DNA of 64,000 bases. Origin: JAGNKE01 sp964583335. GTDB taxonomy: Bacteria; Pseudomonadota; Alphaproteobacteria; Micavibrionales; Micavibrionaceae. The position numbers and the translations under genes were made by a program. The notes below the pieces were generated by a model. It searched no databases. It saw only the letters and a program-made list of their open reading frames with translations, and was not told where the DNA came from. The stretch spans positions 1-64,000 of the forward strand of contig CAZOVG010000008.1 in assembly GCA_964583335.1 (NCBI GenBank), written 5' to 3'. Shown piece after piece: positions 61,184 to 64,000 of this stretch (position 1 is its first letter; each line of letters opens with the position of its first letter).

Positions 61184-62245
61184 ATGGCACAAACCAACCT
61201 CGCACAAACCCCGGCGCAAAGCGCTCAGAACAAGCTGAAAGTCTACTACGACAAGGACTGCGATCAGGACCTGGTCAAAGGCATGAAGGTCGTCGTGGTC
61301 GGCTACGGCTCGCAAGGCCACGCCCATGCCCAGAACATGAAAGACAGCGGCGTCAAGAACGTCACCATCGCCCTGCGCGAAGGCTCCCCCACCGCCGAAA
61401 AGGTTAAAAAAGCCGGATTCGAAGTCCAGACCCCCGCCGAAGCGGTCAAGGATGCCGACATCGTGATGATCCTCGTCCCCGACGAGCTGCAGGCCGACCT
61501 CTACCGCGACGAGATCGAGCCCAACATGAAAAAGGGCGCGGCTCTGGCCTTCGCCCACGGCCTCAACGTCCATTTCGGCCTGATCAAGCCCCGCGCCGAC
61601 CTCGACGTGTTCATGGTCGCCCCGAAAGGCCCCGGCCACACCGTGCGCGGCGAATACCAAAAGGGCGGCGGCGTGCCCTGCCTGATCGCCATCGCGCAAA
61701 ACGCAACCGGAAAAGCCAAGGATCTGGCCCTCTCTTACGCCTCCGCCGTCGGCGGCGGCCGTTCCGGCATCATCGAAACCACCTTCAAGGATGAATGCGA
61801 AACCGACCTGTTCGGCGAGCAGGCCGTCCTCTGCGGCGGCATCTCCGCCCTGATCAAGGCCGGTTACGAGACGCTGGTCGAGGCGGGTTACCCCCCCGAA
61901 ATGGCGTATTTCGAGTGCCTGCATGAAACCAAGCTGATCGTGGACCTGATCTACGAAGCCGGTCTGGCCAACATGCGCTACTCCATCTCCAACACCGCCG
62001 AATTCGGCGACTACACCCGTGGCCCCCGCATCGTGACGGCGGAAACCAAAAAGGAAATGAAGAAAATCCTTGAGGAGATCCAGTCCGGCAAGTTCGTGGA
62101 GGAATTCATGGGCGGCAACAAGGAAGGCATCAACCGCCTCAAGGAGCTCCGCGCGGCCGAAGCCCAGCACGACATCGAAAAGGTCGGCGGCGAACTCCGC
62201 GCCATGATGCCGTGGATCGGTAAAAACAAGCTGGTTAAAGACTAA
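61184..62245 (+). CDS. ilvC: Ketol-acid reductoisomerase (NADP+)
   Basis: Second step of branched-chain amino-acid synthesis. It is 353 residues from ATG 61184: VVVVGYGSQGHAHAQNMKDS for NADPH, MILVPDELQADLYRD, FAHGLNVHFGLIKP and the Mg-binding region TTFKDECETDLFGEQAVLCG, with class-I length. The upstream in-frame TTG at 61097 would add a non-conserved tail and is rejected. A terminator follows. Confidence 0.97.
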   Translation: MAQTNLAQTPAQSAQNKLKVYYDKDCDQDLVKGMKVVVVGYGSQGHAHAQNMKDSGVKNVTIALREGSPTAEKVKKAGFEVQTPAEAVKDADIVMILVPDELQADLYRDEIEPNMKKGAALAFAHGLNVHFGLIKPRADLDVFMVAPKGPGHTVRGEYQKGGGVPCLIAIAQNATGKAKDLALSYASAVGGGRSGIIETTFKDECETDLFGEQAVLCGGISALIKAGYETLVEAGYPPEMAYFECLHETKLIVDLIYEAGLANMRYSISNTAEFGDYTRGPRIVTAETKKEMKKILEEIQSGKFVEEFMGGNKEGINRLKELRAAEAQHDIEKVGGELRAMMPWIGKNKLVKD

Positions 62246-62274
62246 CCGACTGTTTCCATTAAGATATTTTACAA

Positions 62275-62300
62275 AAACCCTCCCCTGCGGAGGGTTTTTT
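62275..62300 (+). terminator. Rho-independent terminator after ilvC
   Basis: AACCCTCC (62276-62283) pairs with GGAGGGTT (62289-62296) through a 5-nt loop, with T6. Confidence 0.9.
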
Positions 62301-62372
62301 CATAAATCATTGCCTCAAAACCCCCGCCTTCTGTATGATAGACGGATAAAAAGAGGCCCAAGGGGTTAAGCG

Positions 62373-63968
62373 GTGGCGGAAGAAAACGAACAAGTAGCGG
62401 CGGCGCCCAGCCCGTGGGAAGTCTACCGGGGGCGGGAGGGCTATAACCGCATGCTCTCCGAAATCCGCGAATCCCTCTACGCCCAAATCCCCGAAGCACG
62501 CGGCTCCGTTGAAATCTTCGACCATTTGGCCGACCCCGACCGCGAGATCGCCCGCATCGCCCGCACCTTCGGCATGTCCGTCGAAGACCTTCACAAGGCG
62601 ATGGGCTACAACGACTACGAGGAATTCAAAAAGGAATTGGGCGGCCAGATGATCGACGCGCACCTGCCCGACGGCCGCTATATCGCGATCTCCGCCGCAT
62701 GGGACCCCGACAACGACTACGGCGGCGCCGAAAACATGAGCTTCCCGGATATCCAGCGCCACGCCCGCATCATCATCCACGAAGCCCTGCACGGCCTCGA
62801 CCCGCAACTCCGAAGCGGCCAGCGCCCCGGCGAGGCCGGCTGGGTCATCGGCGCCATGCTGAACACCCGCTCCGCCGAGATGTTCGCCGATATCGGCGCG
62901 CAAAACCTGCTCCTGCGCAACGGCGACCGGGCGGAGAACACGCATCGCCTCATGACGAACTACGACACGGCGGCCGCCTTCGGCTCGCCCTACTCCACGG
63001 ATATCTTCGCCGGGGCCCTGACCCGCTACGACAACGGCCCCTATATGCAGCAGCTCCTGAACGAATACCCCGATGGCCGGGGCCTCCAGAATTTCCGCCT
63101 CGAAGGCTGGCGCGAGACGATCGACAAGGTTGACCGGTTGCGCGCAACCGGAAACCCCGAAATCTCAATCGACGGGATGATCCGCAACTACGCGCAAACT
63201 TCGTCCTTCCAGTCCGTCTACCGCGTTAAGATCGAGGAGCTGGAGGCCAAGCTTGAGCCCATGCGTGAAGCCCTGCTCAAGGATACCAGTTTCGACAATC
63301 TCCGCGACTTCGCCGAATATTATCTGGACGACATGAATTTCCGGGGTTGGCACGACGGCTCCATGAACCGGGCGAACTTCTCCCCCGAATTCAGGACGGC
63401 CCTCAAGGCCGTCTACGACGCCAAAATCGAACTCTGCGCGTGGATGGAAAACAACCGCGACCTCTTCCCCGACGCCGCCCGCGTCGCCTCCGCCACGCGC
63501 TATATGGTGGGCTACAGCAATACCCATGTTTCGACGCCGCCGCCCACCACCGCCGAACTGACCAACGACATGCTGATGGCCCGCAACTGGCTGCGCCTTA
63601 AGGAAACCGGAGATACGTTCTATCAATACGCCGCGCGCGATTTCGCCGAAGCCGCCGAAATGACCGAATATCAGGCCTTCGAGCGCAGCGGCGAAGGCGG
63701 AGAATTTAACGATTATTCCCGCCACGAGATCATGCGGCAACTCTTCGAATCCAACCCCGGACTGGCGCAGGCCGTAAGCCGTGGCGTGCCGCTGCGCGAC
63801 CTCATAACGGTTGACCGCGTGAACCCCGACAATCTGAATGACGACATATACGGCGTGGTCTCGAATATGGATGAAGTCATCGCCCGCCACACCCGCCCGC
63901 AAACCGCCCCCGCAGAAAACGCGCCCGAGCCTCAAGTGGCCCCTTTACAACCGCCCGCAAAACCGTAA
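62373..63968 (+). CDS. Putative zincin-like protein with HExxH
   Basis: A 531-residue cytoplasmic-looking protein from GTG 62373, not assigned to a family. HEALH lies at residues 136-140 (ARIIIHEALHGLDPQL), followed by SAEMFADIGAQNLLL, where E169 and D173 mirror the E-x-x-x-D-I-G of the protein at 44362. The rest is acidic and helical, with a Pro/Ala/Gln-rich C terminus. No signal peptide is evident. The HExxH plus downstream Glu is the gluzincin pattern; enzymatic activity is inference. Confidence 0.7.
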   Translation: MAEENEQVAAAPSPWEVYRGREGYNRMLSEIRESLYAQIPEARGSVEIFDHLADPDREIARIARTFGMSVEDLHKAMGYNDYEEFKKELGGQMIDAHLPDGRYIAISAAWDPDNDYGGAENMSFPDIQRHARIIIHEALHGLDPQLRSGQRPGEAGWVIGAMLNTRSAEMFADIGAQNLLLRNGDRAENTHRLMTNYDTAAAFGSPYSTDIFAGALTRYDNGPYMQQLLNEYPDGRGLQNFRLEGWRETIDKVDRLRATGNPEISIDGMIRNYAQTSSFQSVYRVKIEELEAKLEPMREALLKDTSFDNLRDFAEYYLDDMNFRGWHDGSMNRANFSPEFRTALKAVYDAKIELCAWMENNRDLFPDAARVASATRYMVGYSNTHVSTPPPTTAELTNDMLMARNWLRLKETGDTFYQYAARDFAEAAEMTEYQAFERSGEGGEFNDYSRHEIMRQLFESNPGLAQAVSRGVPLRDLITVDRVNPDNLNDDIYGVVSNMDEVIARHTRPQTAPAENAPEPQVAPLQPPAKP

Positions 63969-64000
63969 AGTCGGAACTCGGCGGAAAGCCGTCACAAGAC

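Overview
The window looks like a chromosomal stretch of an alphaproteobacterium. The evidence is a GapR (DUF2312) gene, the gene order hemC–hemD–mic60-like–hemY with tsaD divergent from hemC, an hflK–hflC–degP run, and the 16S rRNA 5' end seen on the minus strand. GC is high by eye (roughly 55-62%), with two clearly AT-richer islets (about 40.03-40.88 kb and 57.2-57.65 kb). I would guess a Micavibrionales- or Rhodospirillales-like lineage, but that placement is weak. No tRNA, IS transposase, prophage or CRISPR array was seen.

Layout. 1-0.8 kb: 5' end of an rrn operon leaving the window leftwards, with two good tandem promoters and a leader holding three perfect hairpins. 0.8-14 kb: a Na/Pi-cotransporter-like gene, then an envelope polysaccharide region. 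It has a large Wza-type SLBB export protein and a GT2 glycosyltransferase on the plus strand, and a minus-strand run TauE–O-antigen ligase–GT4–Wzz–GT2. A 14-repeat MORN-like gene sits inside a 30-bp direct repeat copied from the 3' end of the plus-strand glycosyltransferase. 14-24 kb: rhomboid protease, the heme block (hemY, a Mic60-like protein with a fused HTH domain, hemD, hemC), tsaD, gpsA, EVE protein. 24-31 kb: acetyl-CoA synthetase, CDGSH protein, gapR, an orphan IcmL/DotI-like protein, an ABC1 kinase and several unknown exported or membrane proteins.

31.8-40 kb: folate/thymidylate genes (thyA, folA), an Mrp-type P-loop ATPase, the hflK–hflC–degP membrane quality-control block, an EamA transporter and miaA. 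40-44 kb: a low-GC two-gene islet encoding a PD-(D/E)XK-like nuclease candidate plus a small partner, then rpe–heparinase II/III–EAL as a minus-strand run. 44-52 kb: a putative exported zincin, aat, accB–accC, aroQ, two thioredoxin-fold proteins and a BepA-like M48 protease, which form an envelope folding cluster.

52-64 kb: rlmE, guaB, a second TauE-family transporter, a short Ala-rich exported protein with its own promoter and terminator, rsmB, then branched-chain amino-acid synthesis. That block has a 23-residue Val/Leu-rich leader peptide and a terminator hairpin upstream of the acetolactate synthase genes (large subunit, small subunit), followed by ilvC. The last gene is a second HExxH protein that shares an E-x-x-x-D-I-G signature with the one at 44-46 kb.

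Most of the window is housekeeping. The most unusual points are the MORN-like insertion bounded by a 30-bp duplication, the HTH–Mic60 fusion with a tandem 13-bp repeat just upstream, the AT-rich nuclease-like pair, the two zincin-like proteins, the ilv attenuator and the apparent lack of a normal start codon for the full-length Na/Pi transporter. All identifications rest on reading motifs by eye; no database search was run.
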